NCBI RefSeq assembly: GCF_003097235.1
Contig: NZ_QEQQ01000001.1
Coordinates: forward strand, 1-64,000
Direction of reading: 5' to 3'
Length of the DNA stretch: 64,000 nt
DNA from: Pseudomonas sp. CC120222-01a
GTDB taxonomy: Bacteria; Pseudomonadota; Gammaproteobacteria; Pseudomonadales; Pseudomonadaceae
Both the position numbers and the translations under genes were made by a program. Of this stretch, positions 1 through 8,089 are shown piece by piece (position 1 is the first letter of the stretch; every line of letters starts with the position of its first letter). The notes under the pieces are model-generated. The model made no database searches. It saw nothing but the letters and a program-made list of their open reading frames with translations, and had not been told where the DNA came from.

Positions 1-207
1 AGGCTGCTATACAACGCCTCGATGAGCGGAAGCCGAACCAAGACTTGGTCGCAGTTTTACGCCCATCATCAAGCACGCGGGAAGAAAACCACCCAAGCCT
101 TGGTGATCCTTGCGCGTCGCTTGGCTCGGCTGGCCTTCGGCCTGATGAGGCATCAGGCCGACTGGAAGCCCGAGGTATATACCGGAGGTGCTAAGCCGGC
201 CAACTGA
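1..207 (+). CDS. IS110-family transposase, C-terminal part (cut by window edge)
   Basis: Reading frame 1 is open from the first base to the TGA at 205-207 and gives 68 residues. It starts RLLYNASMSG, passes through ARGKKTTQALVILARRLAR and ends in a short basic tail. A leucine/arginine-rich helix with ARGK followed by VALxxLARRL is typical of the extreme C-terminus of IS110/IS1111 (DEDD) transposases, in the serine-containing Tnp domain. The 5' part lies outside the window, so it cannot be told whether the gene is complete. An internal ATG at 22 is in frame but is not the true start. It is followed by about 145 bp of structured non-coding DNA that ends in REP-like sequence. Confidence 0.72.
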   Translation, partial: RLLYNASMSGSRTKTWSQFYAHHQARGKKTTQALVILARRLARLAFGLMRHQADWKPEVYTGGAKPAN

Positions 208-350
208 GGCCGGGGCTGCTGCGCAGCCCAACCAAACTGACGGATAGCACCCAACGCCGAAGAGAAATTCTCTGGCGCACTGACTTGTGCCTGGAGATTG
301 CTGAAAGAGGCCGAAGGCGGTTCAACTGAGAAATTGCCTTCGGCCATAGA
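208..350 (+). ncRNA. Structured tail of the IS110 element, candidate bridge/antisense RNA region
   Basis: There is no gene here, but there are three stems in a row. GGGCTGC/GCAGCCC lies at about 213-229, AGAGAA/TTCTCT at about 259-272, and a perfect 10-bp stem GGCCGAAGGC (309-318) pairs with GCCTTCGGCC (336-345) around a 17-nt loop. IS110-family elements encode a bridge RNA in one non-coding end, and for the IS1111 subgroup this can be the end after the transposase. Expression and loop-to-target matches cannot be checked from this fragment. Confidence 0.35.
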
Positions 351-393
351 ATCTCCCACAGGGTTCACCACAGGCTTTCAGACTTGTGCAATA

Positions 394-425
394 CCTGTGG
401 GAGCGGGTTTACCCGCGAATGGGCC
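394..425. repeat. REP sequence next to the IS end
   Basis: This is a classic P. putida REP: CCTGTGGGAG followed by the stem GCGGGT/ACCCGC at 403-416. It lies between the IS110 remnant and the 3' end of the GGDEF/EAL gene and may also act as a transcriptional barrier for that minus-strand gene. Confidence 0.8.
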
Positions 426-434
426 CTCGAACGG

Positions 435-2525
435 TTACACGCAGACCTGCTTCAAGCGCTCACTGGCCGGCGCCGGCCGCCCATACAGATAGCCCTGGAA
501 GTGCGAGCATCCTTCCGCCCGCAGCCGCTGCATCTGCTCCTCCGACTCCACCCCTTCGGCCGTGGTCTTGATCATCAGGCTGTTGGACAGCTCGGTGATC
601 GCGCGGATGATCGACATCGCTTCGCGGCTGTCGCACATGTCATGCACGAACGACTTGTCGATCTTGATCCGGTCGAACGGGAACGAACGCAGGTAGCCCA
701 GCGACGAATAGCCCGTACCAAAGTCATCCAGCGAGATCGACACGCCCAGGTCCTTCAGCGCCCGCAGGGTGCGCACGTTCTCTTCACTGTTGCCCAACAG
801 CACCGACTCGGTGATCTCCAGTTCCAGGCGCTGCGGTGCCAGCCCCGAATCGGCCAGGGCCAGGGTCACGGTGTGGACCAGGTTGGCATTCTTGAACTGC
901 ACCGGCGACAGGTTCACCGACACGGTCTGCTCGGTTCCCCAAGTGGCCGCCTCCTGGCACGCCAGGTTCAGCGCACGGGTGCCGAGTTCGTGGATCAGCC
1001 CGGTTTCTTCGGCGATGGGGATGAAGTCCATGGGCATGACCATGCCGCGGGTCGGGTGCTCCCAGCGCAGCAGCGCTTCGTAGCCGGTCACGCTGCTGGT
1101 CAGCTGGTCCACCACCGGTTGGTAGTGCAGGTGCAGCTGCCCCAGGTGCAGGGCGGTGCGCAGGTCGGTTTCCACCAGGCGGCGCTGGCGGGCGGCGACA
1201 TCCAGTTCGAGGTGGAAGCACTCGTAGCGGTTGCGGCCGTTGCGCTTGGCCTCGTACAGGGCCATGTCGGCATAGCCGAGCAGTTGCTCGGCCTGGTGGT
1301 TGTCGTCGGGGGCGATGGCGATACCGATGCTGACACCCACCGAGAACTGGTGGCCTTCGATCTGGAATGGCGGGCAGATTGCCTCGATCAGGCGCTTGGC
1401 GGTGTTGCAGGCAGCTTCGCGGCTGTCCAGGTGAGTCAGCACCACGGCAAACTCATCGCCGCCCAGCCGGGCCAGGGTGTCGTGCTCGCGCAACTCGCGG
1501 CGCAGGCGCTTGCCCAAGGCACGCAGCAGCTTGTCGCCGAAGGCATGGCCGAGGGAGTCGTTGATGTTCTTGAAGTTGTCCAGGTCCAGGCACAGCGCAG
1601 CGGTGAGCTTTTCGCTCTCGTGGCCGCGCACCAGGGCCTGCTTGAGGCGCTCGTGGAACAAGGTGCGGTTGGGCAGCCCGGTGAGCGCGTCGTGGTGCGC
1701 CATGTGGTGGATTTGCGCGTGGGCGGCCAGTTCTTCGGTGGCGTCTTCGGCCACGAACAGCACGTAATCGGCCTGGCCCTCGCACTTCTGGCTGAGCAGC
1801 GCACGGCTGCGCAGGGTGCGCGGTCCGCAGGCGGTGTCGACCCGGGTTTCGGCGGCAAAACCCTTGCTGCTGCGCGCGCCTCGGCTGAGCTGGGTTTCCA
1901 GGTAATCCGCTGCGGCCGGTGCCAGGCACTCTCCAGGCGTATGGCCGATCATCGGCTTGCCGCCGCCGCCGAACAGGCGCTCGGCCTGCTGGTTGGCGAG
2001 CAGGATGCGCTGGCTTTCCAGGTCCTGGACGATGACGCTGGCGGGGATGTTGGCGATCACCGAGTCGAGGAACTGCGACAGGTTGGCCATTTCCTGGCTG
2101 TACTGCTCGGCCAGTTCCTTGGCCTGCAACAGCTCAAGCTCCTGCTGACGGCGCTCGGAAATGTCGCGGGTGACCTTGGCGAAGCCGACCAGCTGGCCGT
2201 TGTCATCGCGAACCGCGTCGATCACCACATGGGCATGAAACGCCGAGCCGTCCTTGCGCAGGCGCGAGCCGATCTCTTCGAAACGGCCGGTGCTGCGGGC
2301 CTGCTCAAGGTTTTGCTCGGGCAGGCCGGCTGCGCGCTCGTCTTCGCTGTAGAACAGCGAGTAATGCTGGCCGACGATTTCCTCGGCGCGGTAGCCCTTG
2401 GCCCGCTCGGCGCCGGGGTTCCAGTTGGCGACAATACCGTCGGGAGTGAGCAGGTAGATGGCATAGTCCACCACGCTCTGGATCAACAGCCGGTACATGA
2501 TGTCGGGGCTTGCGACTAGCGACAT
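435..2525 (-). CDS. PAS-PAS-GGDEF-EAL protein (cyclic-di-GMP synthase/phosphodiesterase)
   Basis: This is a 696-residue cytoplasmic protein with no membrane segment. Domain order is a PAS domain (about 10-125, including WNPGAERAKGY), a second PAS-like domain (about 150-260), GGDEF (about 270-430) and EAL (about 445-690). The cyclase active site is intact (GGDEF at 355-359), and an inhibitory RxxD site (R346, D349) sits exactly five residues before it. The phosphodiesterase side also looks intact: EALLR at 483-487, the N in SVNLSP, the E in ELEITES, DDFGTG, KIDKSF and AEGVES. By sequence both activities are possible; which dominates cannot be predicted. It is a single gene reading toward the REP at 394. 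Confidence 0.92.
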   Translation of the reverse strand: MSLVASPDIMYRLLIQSVVDYAIYLLTPDGIVANWNPGAERAKGYRAEEIVGQHYSLFYSEDERAAGLPEQNLEQARSTGRFEEIGSRLRKDGSAFHAHVVIDAVRDDNGQLVGFAKVTRDISERRQQELELLQAKELAEQYSQEMANLSQFLDSVIANIPASVIVQDLESQRILLANQQAERLFGGGGKPMIGHTPGECLAPAAADYLETQLSRGARSSKGFAAETRVDTACGPRTLRSRALLSQKCEGQADYVLFVAEDATEELAAHAQIHHMAHHDALTGLPNRTLFHERLKQALVRGHESEKLTAALCLDLDNFKNINDSLGHAFGDKLLRALGKRLRRELREHDTLARLGGDEFAVVLTHLDSREAACNTAKRLIEAICPPFQIEGHQFSVGVSIGIAIAPDDNHQAEQLLGYADMALYEAKRNGRNRYECFHLELDVAARQRRLVETDLRTALHLGQLHLHYQPVVDQLTSSVTGYEALLRWEHPTRGMVMPMDFIPIAEETGLIHELGTRALNLACQEAATWGTEQTVSVNLSPVQFKNANLVHTVTLALADSGLAPQRLELEITESVLLGNSEENVRTLRALKDLGVSISLDDFGTGYSSLGYLRSFPFDRIKIDKSFVHDMCDSREAMSIIRAITELSNSLMIKTTAEGVESEEQMQRLRAEGCSHFQGYLYGRPAPASERLKQVCV

Positions 2526-2654
2526 GAAATTTACCTGAACCTTCGACGCGCACGAAAGGAACCCCGCGCCAGAGCAGCCGGGTCTTGTAAAGCAGTGCTG
2601 GCATTATGCCTTGCGAGTGAGTTTTGTGAAGTAGATCACAGAATTTAGCTGCGG

Positions 2655-3149
2655 TCAGTGGAAGACGGATGTCACCTGGTAGGTGAGCAGGTCGGGCTCG
2701 TCACCGGGGAAGATCTGTTGCACCGGCCGTTGCAGGTCGGCCACTACGGCCTTGCAGAACGCCACTGCGATCGGGTCCAGGGCGTAGCAACGCAGCAGCC
2801 AGTCGCCTGGGCTGGCGAGGAACTGGTTGGCCACGGCACGGCCGATGCCCTGGCGCCGATAGCGCTTGAGGATGAACAGGTCGGCCATTTCCAGCGCCTC
2901 GATGCCGGGCAACTCGCTGCGCTCGACCAGCACGAAACCGGCAATGAAACCATCCACCAGCACCAGGCTGGCGCTCCAGCCCGGGGACTGCCAGTAGCGC
3001 TGCAGGTGCTCTTCGTGGATGTAGAAACGGCCGTCCACCTCGACATCTTCCTGCTCCCAGTCGGAGGACTCGTAGGCATAGAACTGATAGAGGTTACGGA
3101 TCAGTTCGGCCTGGTCTGGGGTGGTGGGCAGCAGTTCGATGGGCAGCAT
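2655..3149 (-). CDS. GNAT family N-acetyltransferase
   Basis: The protein has 164 residues with the GNAT fold. Strand-rich central segments (LVLVDGFIAGFVLVERS) are followed by the acetyl-CoA binding loop RRQGIGRA at 98-105 and the C-terminal AVAFCKAVV helix. It transfers an acetyl group from acetyl-CoA to an unidentified amine. The substrate cannot be told, because neighbours on both sides have their own promoters and unrelated roles. The length is normal for a stand-alone GNAT protein. Confidence 0.85.
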   Translation of the reverse strand: MLPIELLPTTPDQAELIRNLYQFYAYESSDWEQEDVEVDGRFYIHEEHLQRYWQSPGWSASLVLVDGFIAGFVLVERSELPGIEALEMADLFILKRYRRQGIGRAVANQFLASPGDWLLRCYALDPIAVAFCKAVVADLQRPVQQIFPGDEPDLLTYQVTSVFH

Positions 3150-3199
3150 GGCTGGGTGGGCTCGGGGAAAAGGCCATTCTAAGGCTTTTGCATGACCTG

Positions 3200-3299
3200 T
3201 GATGGCCTTTTCGCGGGCTCGCCCGCAGGTTCACCGCAGGTTCTGAATGCCGTGCAGTACCTGTGGGAGCGGGCAAGCCCGCGAACAGGCCGCCACAGG
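3200..3299. repeat. Pair of inverted REP sequences
   Basis: Two REPs in opposite orientation flank a short spacer: TTCGCGGGCTCGCCCGC near 3210-3226 and GTGGGAGCGGGCAAGCCCGC near 3263-3282. They separate the divergently placed ends of the GNAT gene (start side) and the RidA gene (3' side), a usual intergenic place for such doublets. Confidence 0.8.
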
Positions 3300-3300
3300 C

Positions 3301-3708
3301 TTACCCCACAGCCGCCACAGCCTCGATCTCCACCAACATGCCATCCAGCGCCAGGCGCGGCACCGGTATCAGCGTGCAGGTCGGCTTCATGTGCCCTCCC
3401 CAGGCCCGATCCGCTTCAGCCACCCACTGCGCCAGGCGTTCTTCACTGTGATCGACAATCAGCAACGTCAGCTTGAACACCTGTGCCAACTCCGCCCCTT
3501 TCGAAGCCAGTGCAGTCTGCAAATTGGCCAGCGCCTGGCGGGTCTGCCCGGCAAAATCGGGCGAAAGCTGCCCATCGGCATCCTCCCCACCCTGGCCGGC
3601 GATAAACAGCAGACGGCTGCCGGCAGTGACTTCGGCAACATGGGAATAGGCATTGCTACTGGGGTCGTACAAGCCTTGTGGATTGGACAGCTGGAATGCA
3701 CGGGTCAT
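3301..3708 (-). CDS. RidA/YjgF family protein
   Basis: The 135-residue protein has the usual length for the Rid family, which hydrolyses reactive enamine/imine intermediates of amino-acid metabolism or plays related roles. Visible family features are LFIAGQGGEDADG near the N-terminal third, the TRQALANLQTALASKGA helix, and VPRLALDGMLVEIEAVA at the C-terminus. The C-terminal arginine used by RidA sensu stricto for imine hydrolysis is not clearly in place, so it may belong to one of the Rid1-7 subgroups. It is monocistronic, starts after a GGAGCG-type RBS and faces the unrelated gene at 3911. Confidence 0.85.
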   Translation of the reverse strand: MTRAFQLSNPQGLYDPSSNAYSHVAEVTAGSRLLFIAGQGGEDADGQLSPDFAGQTRQALANLQTALASKGAELAQVFKLTLLIVDHSEERLAQWVAEADRAWGGHMKPTCTLIPVPRLALDGMLVEIEAVAAVG

Positions 3709-3910
3709 GGAACGCTCCTTCGTGTGAATGAGCGTCCGAGTCTGTGGGCTCGAGTTAGGTAGAGGTCAAGCTGCTGTAGGAAATTTCGTTATTGCTGCAC
3801 AGAAGCTCAACACCGCGTATGTAGGATTGCTCCGCATAATTCGCTAGATTGCAGCTCCCGGCATGGAGGCCAGAGCCGCGGCGCAGCGCCGCTTCACTGA
3901 AGGAAAAGCC

Positions 3911-4237
3911 ATGAGCATGTCCTACGAATTCCAACTCGCCTACACCATCAGCCCTGAGGGCAAAGAGCACGAAGGCGACGCCGCAGTAGCGCGCACTCAC
4001 CTGCGTGAAGAGATGGGCTGGAAGACCTCCGGCAAGGTCGAAACGACGCTACACGGCAAGCTGGTCCTGTCGCCCGGTACGAAGGAGGAAAAACGCAAAG
4101 AAGCCAGCAAGTCGATTCGTACCCAAATCCGCGATGCGTTCAAGGCGCTTGAGGTAGACAAGACAGTCAGCTTCGCCGGCAGCCTGATGGTCAGTGGCCT
4201 CGACCCAGCCATCAAGATCGGCATCACGCCCGACTGA
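3911..4237 (+). CDS. Conserved hypothetical protein
   Basis: The 108-residue protein starts MSMSYEFQL. This ATG is chosen over the upstream in-frame ATG at 3863 because AGGAAAAG lies directly before it. It is soluble and charged, with no membrane segment or signal. The region EGKEHEGDAAVARTHLREEMGW and an alternating basic helix (KRKEASKSIRTQIRDAF) suggest a small alpha/beta protein. I do not recognise a family. It ends at a strong hairpin shared with the convergent gene at 4279. Confidence 0.75.
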   Translation: MSMSYEFQLAYTISPEGKEHEGDAAVARTHLREEMGWKTSGKVETTLHGKLVLSPGTKEEKRKEASKSIRTQIRDAFKALEVDKTVSFAGSLMVSGLDPAIKIGITPD

Positions 4238-4244
4238 AACCATC

Positions 4245-4271
4245 GGTATCAGGCGCCTTGCGCCTGATACC
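4245..4271. terminator. Bidirectional hairpin between convergent genes
   Basis: A perfect 12-bp stem, GGTATCAGGCGC paired with GCGCCTGATACC around a 3-nt loop, lies between the stops of two convergent genes. A short A-run follows on one side, but there is no long T-tract. Position and stem strength suggest a shared terminator. Confidence 0.65.
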
Positions 4272-4278
4272 AAACCGG

Positions 4279-4491
4279 TCACTTCTCCTGCAGCACCGCC
4301 CTGCCCTTCACCGCCCGCGGCCCCCGCCAGGCCCAGAACAGCAATCCCGGGAACGGTGCATAGACCACGAACACGATCCACAGCATCTTGCGCTCCGCGC
4401 GCCGTTCACTGCCGATGATGTGCCAGATGGCGAAGATTTCCAGCAGGATGACCAGGGCCGCGACAATGATCCAGATCGTTCCGATTTCCAT
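4279..4491 (-). CDS. Small inner-membrane protein, PLD-nuclease N-terminal-like
   Basis: The 70-residue protein begins MEIGTIWIIVAAL. The ATG at 4491 is preferred over the GTG at 4497 because GGGAGAG lies 5 nt before it, inside which the GTG falls. Two hydrophobic helices (about 5-25 and 36-55) are separated by a basic loop (GSERRAERK) and followed by a short positive tail. The pattern resembles the PLDc_N family of small membrane proteins, whose function is unknown. It is monocistronic. Confidence 0.65.
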   Translation of the reverse strand: MEIGTIWIIVAALVILLEIFAIWHIIGSERRAERKMLWIVFVVYAPFPGLLFWAWRGPRAVKGRAVLQEK

Positions 4492-4587
4492 GAGCACTCT
4501 CCCGTTGGCATGTACTGGTTTGGGTTACAGCCAGCCGTGAGGGTTCACTCGGATTTGCTGCGTGCGTTCAGTGACAACCCGCGCGTC

Positions 4588-5466
4588 TCAAGTCTCAGAT
4601 TGTCGGGCGGCCTGGACGATGAGAGCGATCAGTTGCGTCACCTGCTCGCTCAAGAGCACATTGGCGTGGTGCACCAGGCCGATGTCGCGATGGAAGGTAT
4701 GTGCACCAAGGTCATAGGCCCGCACGCTGGCGGGCCAGGCATCCCGGGTGACGGTCTGCGGTACCAGCGCCACGCCAACGCCCTTGCCAACCAGTTCGGT
4801 GATGGCCTCCAGTTCGTCCAGTTCGCACACTTCGCGGGTGTTGAAATGAGCCTGGCGCAGGAAGCGATCGACCTGACGACCGCCGAACGAGGAGCGGTCA
4901 TAACGAATGAAGGGTTGCGTGGTCAGGAGATCGCTCCATTGCGCCTGCTCCAGCCCTGCGGGCACGATCAGGCGGTAAGGCTCGCGGGCCAGGGTCGTCC
5001 ATTGCAAATCGCTCTGCAGTTCGAATGGCGGCCGGATGATCACCGCGATATCGATCTCCCTGGCATCGACGGCGCTGAGCAACTCCAGTGACAACCCGGG
5101 GATGATACGTGTACGGCACTCCGGACGGGCCGCATGAAACTGCGCCAGCGCTTGCGGCAGCAGCGACCGCTGAATGGATGCGATGGCGCCAATGTCCACC
5201 TGCACAGTGGGCGCGGACCCAGGCACATTGGACCCCAGACTGCTGTAGAGCCGAATCACTTCCTGCGCCTGAATCAGAATTTGCTGACCACGCCGGTTCA
5301 ACTGGGCGTTCCTGCCCCTGCGCTCGAAAATCTCGAACCCCAGTTCGTCCTCCAGCCGCTGCATCTGGGCGCTCACCGCTGCCTGGGTCAGGTTGACCTT
5401 CAAGCCCGCCGCGGCAAAGGTGCCCTCGCGGGCGACCACGATCAACGTCTTCAGCTCGCGAATCAT
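4588..5466 (-). CDS. LysR-family transcriptional regulator
   Basis: The 292-residue protein has a winged helix-turn-helix at about 1-60 (GTFAAAGLKVNLTQAAVSAQMQRLE is the recognition region), followed by a periplasmic-binding-like effector domain (about 88-290). The start ATG at 5466 has AAGGAAA at a good distance; the TTG at 5472 does not. It is divergent from the VOC/symporter pair beginning at 5642, with about 175 bp of AT-rich DNA between, which is the standard layout for a LysR protein controlling its neighbours. The inducer is unknown. Confidence 0.88.
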   Translation of the reverse strand: MIRELKTLIVVAREGTFAAAGLKVNLTQAAVSAQMQRLEDELGFEIFERRGRNAQLNRRGQQILIQAQEVIRLYSSLGSNVPGSAPTVQVDIGAIASIQRSLLPQALAQFHAARPECRTRIIPGLSLELLSAVDAREIDIAVIIRPPFELQSDLQWTTLAREPYRLIVPAGLEQAQWSDLLTTQPFIRYDRSSFGGRQVDRFLRQAHFNTREVCELDELEAITELVGKGVGVALVPQTVTRDAWPASVRAYDLGAHTFHRDIGLVHHANVLLSEQVTQLIALIVQAARQSET

Positions 5467-5641
5467 CAACAAATTTCCTTTGTGTTTTTAAGAAAAATAT
5501 ATTGATTTTTTTATTGATTCGCCATCCCTAAACTCGTCCGCAGAACAAAAAAACAGACGCTTGCCGGCAAGCTCGGTTTTCAGGTTCCAGACGAAAGCCC
5601 CCGGCTTTCGCCTCCATTAAATCGATTCACAGGAGCACCTG
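5467..5641. promoter_or_regulatory. AT-rich divergent promoter region
   Basis: This 175-bp gap between lysR and the VOC gene is clearly AT-rich next to lysR (about 5470-5520, with several A/T runs) and is the likely site of LysR binding and both promoters. CAGGAGCACC just before 5642 is the RBS of the VOC gene. I cannot place the LysR box exactly. Confidence 0.45.
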
Positions 5642-6073
5642 ATGAGCCTCTCCCCTTTCCACTTGGCAATCCCCGTTCACGATATTGCTGCTGCCCGAAC
5701 GTTCTATGGCGAAGTGTTCAACCTTGAAGAAGGCCGCTCGGCTGCGCAATGGGTCGACTTCAACTTCTATGGCCATCAACTGGTGATCCACGAACACCCG
5801 AAGATGTCGTATCAGGAACAGGCACTGAGTAACCCTGTAGACGGCCACAACGTACCGGCGCCACATTTTGGCGTCATCCTGCACTGGGACGAATGGGAAG
5901 CGCTGGCCAAGCGCCTGACCGCGCTGGGCACCCAGTTCGTTATCGAACCGTACATCCGTTTCAAGGGCCAGGTGGGCGAACAGGCCACCATGTTCCTGTT
6001 CGACCCCTGCGGCAATGCACTTGAATTCAAGGCATTCAAGGACAGGGGGCAGATTTTCGCCAAACAAGCCTGA
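5642..6073 (+). CDS. VOC (glyoxalase/dioxygenase fold) family protein
   Basis: The 143-residue protein has two paired beta-alpha-beta-beta-beta halves. Likely metal ligands are H7 in PFHLAIPV, H75 in PHFGV and E128 in GNALEF, matching vicinal-oxygen-chelate enzymes. It is preceded by a good RBS (AGGAGC). It lies upstream of the symporter gene in the same direction and is divergent from lysR, so it probably acts on the compound that the symporter imports. The reaction (dioxygenase, lyase or isomerase) cannot be read from sequence. Confidence 0.82.
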   Translation: MSLSPFHLAIPVHDIAAARTFYGEVFNLEEGRSAAQWVDFNFYGHQLVIHEHPKMSYQEQALSNPVDGHNVPAPHFGVILHWDEWEALAKRLTALGTQFVIEPYIRFKGQVGEQATMFLFDPCGNALEFKAFKDRGQIFAKQA

Positions 6074-6165
6074 TCCGTCAGCGTGCCCTTGGCGTGGGCG
6101 CTGGCGCCCACGCATCTAGCTACTGCCAATCGCGCAGCACACCTTCTATAAAAAAGGCTAGAGCC

Positions 6166-7422
6166 ATGAAAAAAGTCCCGCTGGTCTGGCAGATCGTTGC
6201 CGGTCTGTTACTCGGTATCCTCGTCGGCTGGTACCTGAACAGCCACCCCGCTTATCAACAATGGGCAAGTACCGAAATCCTCAAACCCTTGGGTGACATC
6301 TTCATCAAGATGATGAAGATGATTGTCGTACCGATCGTCTTCTGTTGCATGGTGCTTGGCATTGCCGGGGGCGGCGACAACAAGTCGTTCGGCCGCATGG
6401 GCGCCAAGTCGCTCGGTTATTTCTTTGCCATCACCACCTTGGCGATCATTGTCGGACTGGTGCTTGGCAACCTGCTGCAACCTGGATCAGGCACCGTCAT
6501 CGCAGGGATGGCACACGGTGATACCGTCATGAAGACGGAACCCGCCAAAAGCGCCTTGCTGATCGTGCAGAACATCGTGCCAGACAACGTGTTCCAGTCA
6601 CTTTCCGAAGGCAAGCTACTGTCCATCCTGTTTTTTGCCGTCCTGTTCGGCATGGCCTTGAACGCGTTGCCACGGGAAAAGAGTGCAGCGGTGCTCGCCA
6701 CCCTGCAAGGCACCGCCGACGCCATGTTCAAACTGGTCAACTATGTAATGGCTTACGCGCCGATTGGCGTGTTCGGCATGATCGGCTCCACCGTCGCCAC
6801 CTTCGGCTTCGCCTCGCTGCTGCCACTGCTCAAGTTGATTGGCGTGGTGTACCTGGCACTGCTGCTGTTTGCGCTGATCATTCTGGGTGGCATCTGCTAC
6901 CTGATAGGCGAAAACCTGCTCAAGCTGGTGCGTTACTTCAAGGATGAACTGATCCTGGCCTGCTCCAGCGCCGCGTCGGCCGCCGTGATGCCACAGTTGA
7001 TGGAAAAGCTTGAGCGGTATGGCGTGCCCAGGCGCATCGTCAGCTTCGTGGTGCCGGTCGGCTACGCCTTCAACCTGGATGGCGCCTCGATCTTCCTGGG
7101 CGTCGCGACGATCTTCATCGCTCAGTTGTATGGCATCGACCTGACGCTATCCCAGCAGATTCTCCTGGTGGTGACGATGGTGCTCACCTCCAAGGGCGCC
7201 GCGGGCGTGCCTGGCTTTGCAATCATCATCCTCTCGGCGACACTGGCATCGGCCGGGCTGCCACTGGAAGCGGTGGCACTGGTGGCCGGTATCTTCCGCG
7301 TCATCGAAAGCGGCACCACCACGCTGAATGTGCTCGGTAACGCAATCGCGCCACTGGTGATCGCCCGCTGGGAGGGCGTGGCGTTGAAGGGTGATGGCAG
7401 CTCGCTGCCGGTGCGCAACTGA
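6166..7422 (+). CDS. gltP: Dicarboxylate/amino acid:cation symporter (DAACS family)
   Basis: The 418-residue inner-membrane protein starts MKKVPLVWQIVAGLLLGILVG. The ATG at 6166 is chosen over 6094 because the upstream extension is not membrane-like and the family starts here. It has the GltP/DctA signature elements: the serine-rich SSASAA before TM7, NLDGAS in place of the usual NMDGT, and TSKGAAGVPG in the second hairpin. Glutamate, aspartate or C4-dicarboxylates are family substrates; the NLDGA variant makes the exact one uncertain. It is co-oriented with the VOC gene and ends at a hairpin. Confidence 0.87.
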   Translation: MKKVPLVWQIVAGLLLGILVGWYLNSHPAYQQWASTEILKPLGDIFIKMMKMIVVPIVFCCMVLGIAGGGDNKSFGRMGAKSLGYFFAITTLAIIVGLVLGNLLQPGSGTVIAGMAHGDTVMKTEPAKSALLIVQNIVPDNVFQSLSEGKLLSILFFAVLFGMALNALPREKSAAVLATLQGTADAMFKLVNYVMAYAPIGVFGMIGSTVATFGFASLLPLLKLIGVVYLALLLFALIILGGICYLIGENLLKLVRYFKDELILACSSAASAAVMPQLMEKLERYGVPRRIVSFVVPVGYAFNLDGASIFLGVATIFIAQLYGIDLTLSQQILLVVTMVLTSKGAAGVPGFAIIILSATLASAGLPLEAVALVAGIFRVIESGTTTLNVLGNAIAPLVIARWEGVALKGDGSSLPVRN

Positions 7423-7447
7423 ACGACCAGAGCCCTGTCACGGCCAA

Positions 7448-7468
7448 AGCCCTCTCACGAAGAGGGCT
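7448..7468. terminator. Hairpin between convergent genes
   Basis: AGCCCTCT and AGAGGGCT form an 8-bp stem around CACGA, with a competing larger stem (CCAGAGCCCT with AGGGCTCTGG) nearby. It sits between the stops of the symporter gene and the convergent gene at 7480. There is no T-tract, so termination is likely but not certain. Confidence 0.5.
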
Positions 7469-7479
7469 CTGGCACATCA

Positions 7480-7950
7480 TCAGTGCCCCGGCACCCCGTC
7501 CAGGGCCGCCTTGAGCGCCACGGCATCGACAAAGGCCTGCTCGCTCACCAGCACCCCATCCTTCAAGCGCAGCCATGAAACCTGCCCTGCCTGCCCCGGA
7601 TAACGGCTGGCCACGCGGCCTTCGCGATCAAGCATCACCCGATAGCTGTAATCGCGCATCGCCGGAATGGCGAACAGCTTGCTGATCAGCGCGGGCATCC
7701 GCTGGATATCCGCAACGAACACCGCATCGCGCGCCTCCAGGTAGCCCTTGGGCGCGTCGGCCAGGGCGGCCTTGACCAGCTTGGCGCCCTCCATGTCGCG
7801 GGCCACCAGCAATAGGTGAGTGTTGGCGTTCAGGCTGTAAGGCTGGTCGAACTGGTCAAGCAGCGTCCAGGGCGCCAACCGCTCGCCTGTCTCCAGGGCT
7901 TGGGCCAGCAACGGCAGCAGACCGAACAGCAATGCGATGGCGTATTTCAT
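7480..7950 (-). CDS. Periplasmic protein, probable thioredoxin fold without cysteines
   Basis: The 156-residue protein begins MKYAIALLFGLLPLLAQA, a signal peptide probably cut after LAQA. The ATG at 7950 follows GGAGAA, so the longer form is rejected. The mature part has the strand/helix order of a thioredoxin/YtfJ-like fold (PWTLLDQFDQPYSL, HLLLVARDMEGAKLV, YSYRVMLDREGRVASRYP) but contains no cysteine, so it cannot be a disulfide oxidoreductase. The function is unknown. Confidence 0.72.
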   Translation of the reverse strand: MKYAIALLFGLLPLLAQALETGERLAPWTLLDQFDQPYSLNANTHLLLVARDMEGAKLVKAALADAPKGYLEARDAVFVADIQRMPALISKLFAIPAMRDYSYRVMLDREGRVASRYPGQAGQVSWLRLKDGVLVSEQAFVDAVALKAALDGVPGH

Positions 7951-8089
7951 CGAGGTTCTCCAGAACAGAATCGCCAGCATAGCCCACTTGCCTCAACACG
8001 ACCTGCAATACGACACGCGCCCGCCGGAGATTGTCTTTCCCGCACGCTCCCGCCACACTCTGCTGGCCAGCCAGGAAGCGGAGTCCAGA

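Larger units (their letters stand above)
1..352 (+). mobile_element. Right end of an IS110/IS1111-type insertion sequence
   Basis: The transposase 3' end (1-207) is followed by a non-coding tail. Near 353 the sequence becomes CTCCCACAGGG, the distal part of a P. putida REP, and a full REP stem lies at 394-425. IS110-family elements of P. putida (ISPpu9 and ISPpu10 are the examples I know) insert specifically in REP sequences, so the IS/REP junction is placed near 350-353 by inference. The exact end is not proven because no second copy or empty site is visible here. Confidence 0.5.

Noticed and set aside
384..2519. 711-residue plus-strand frame
   Set aside because: It lies antisense to the clear GGDEF/EAL gene, has a repetitive composition typical of high-GC shadow frames, and has no domains.
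5642..6073. Glyoxalase I assignment for the VOC protein
   Set aside because: It lacks the glyoxalase I motifs seen in the gene at 46966; only general VOC features are present.
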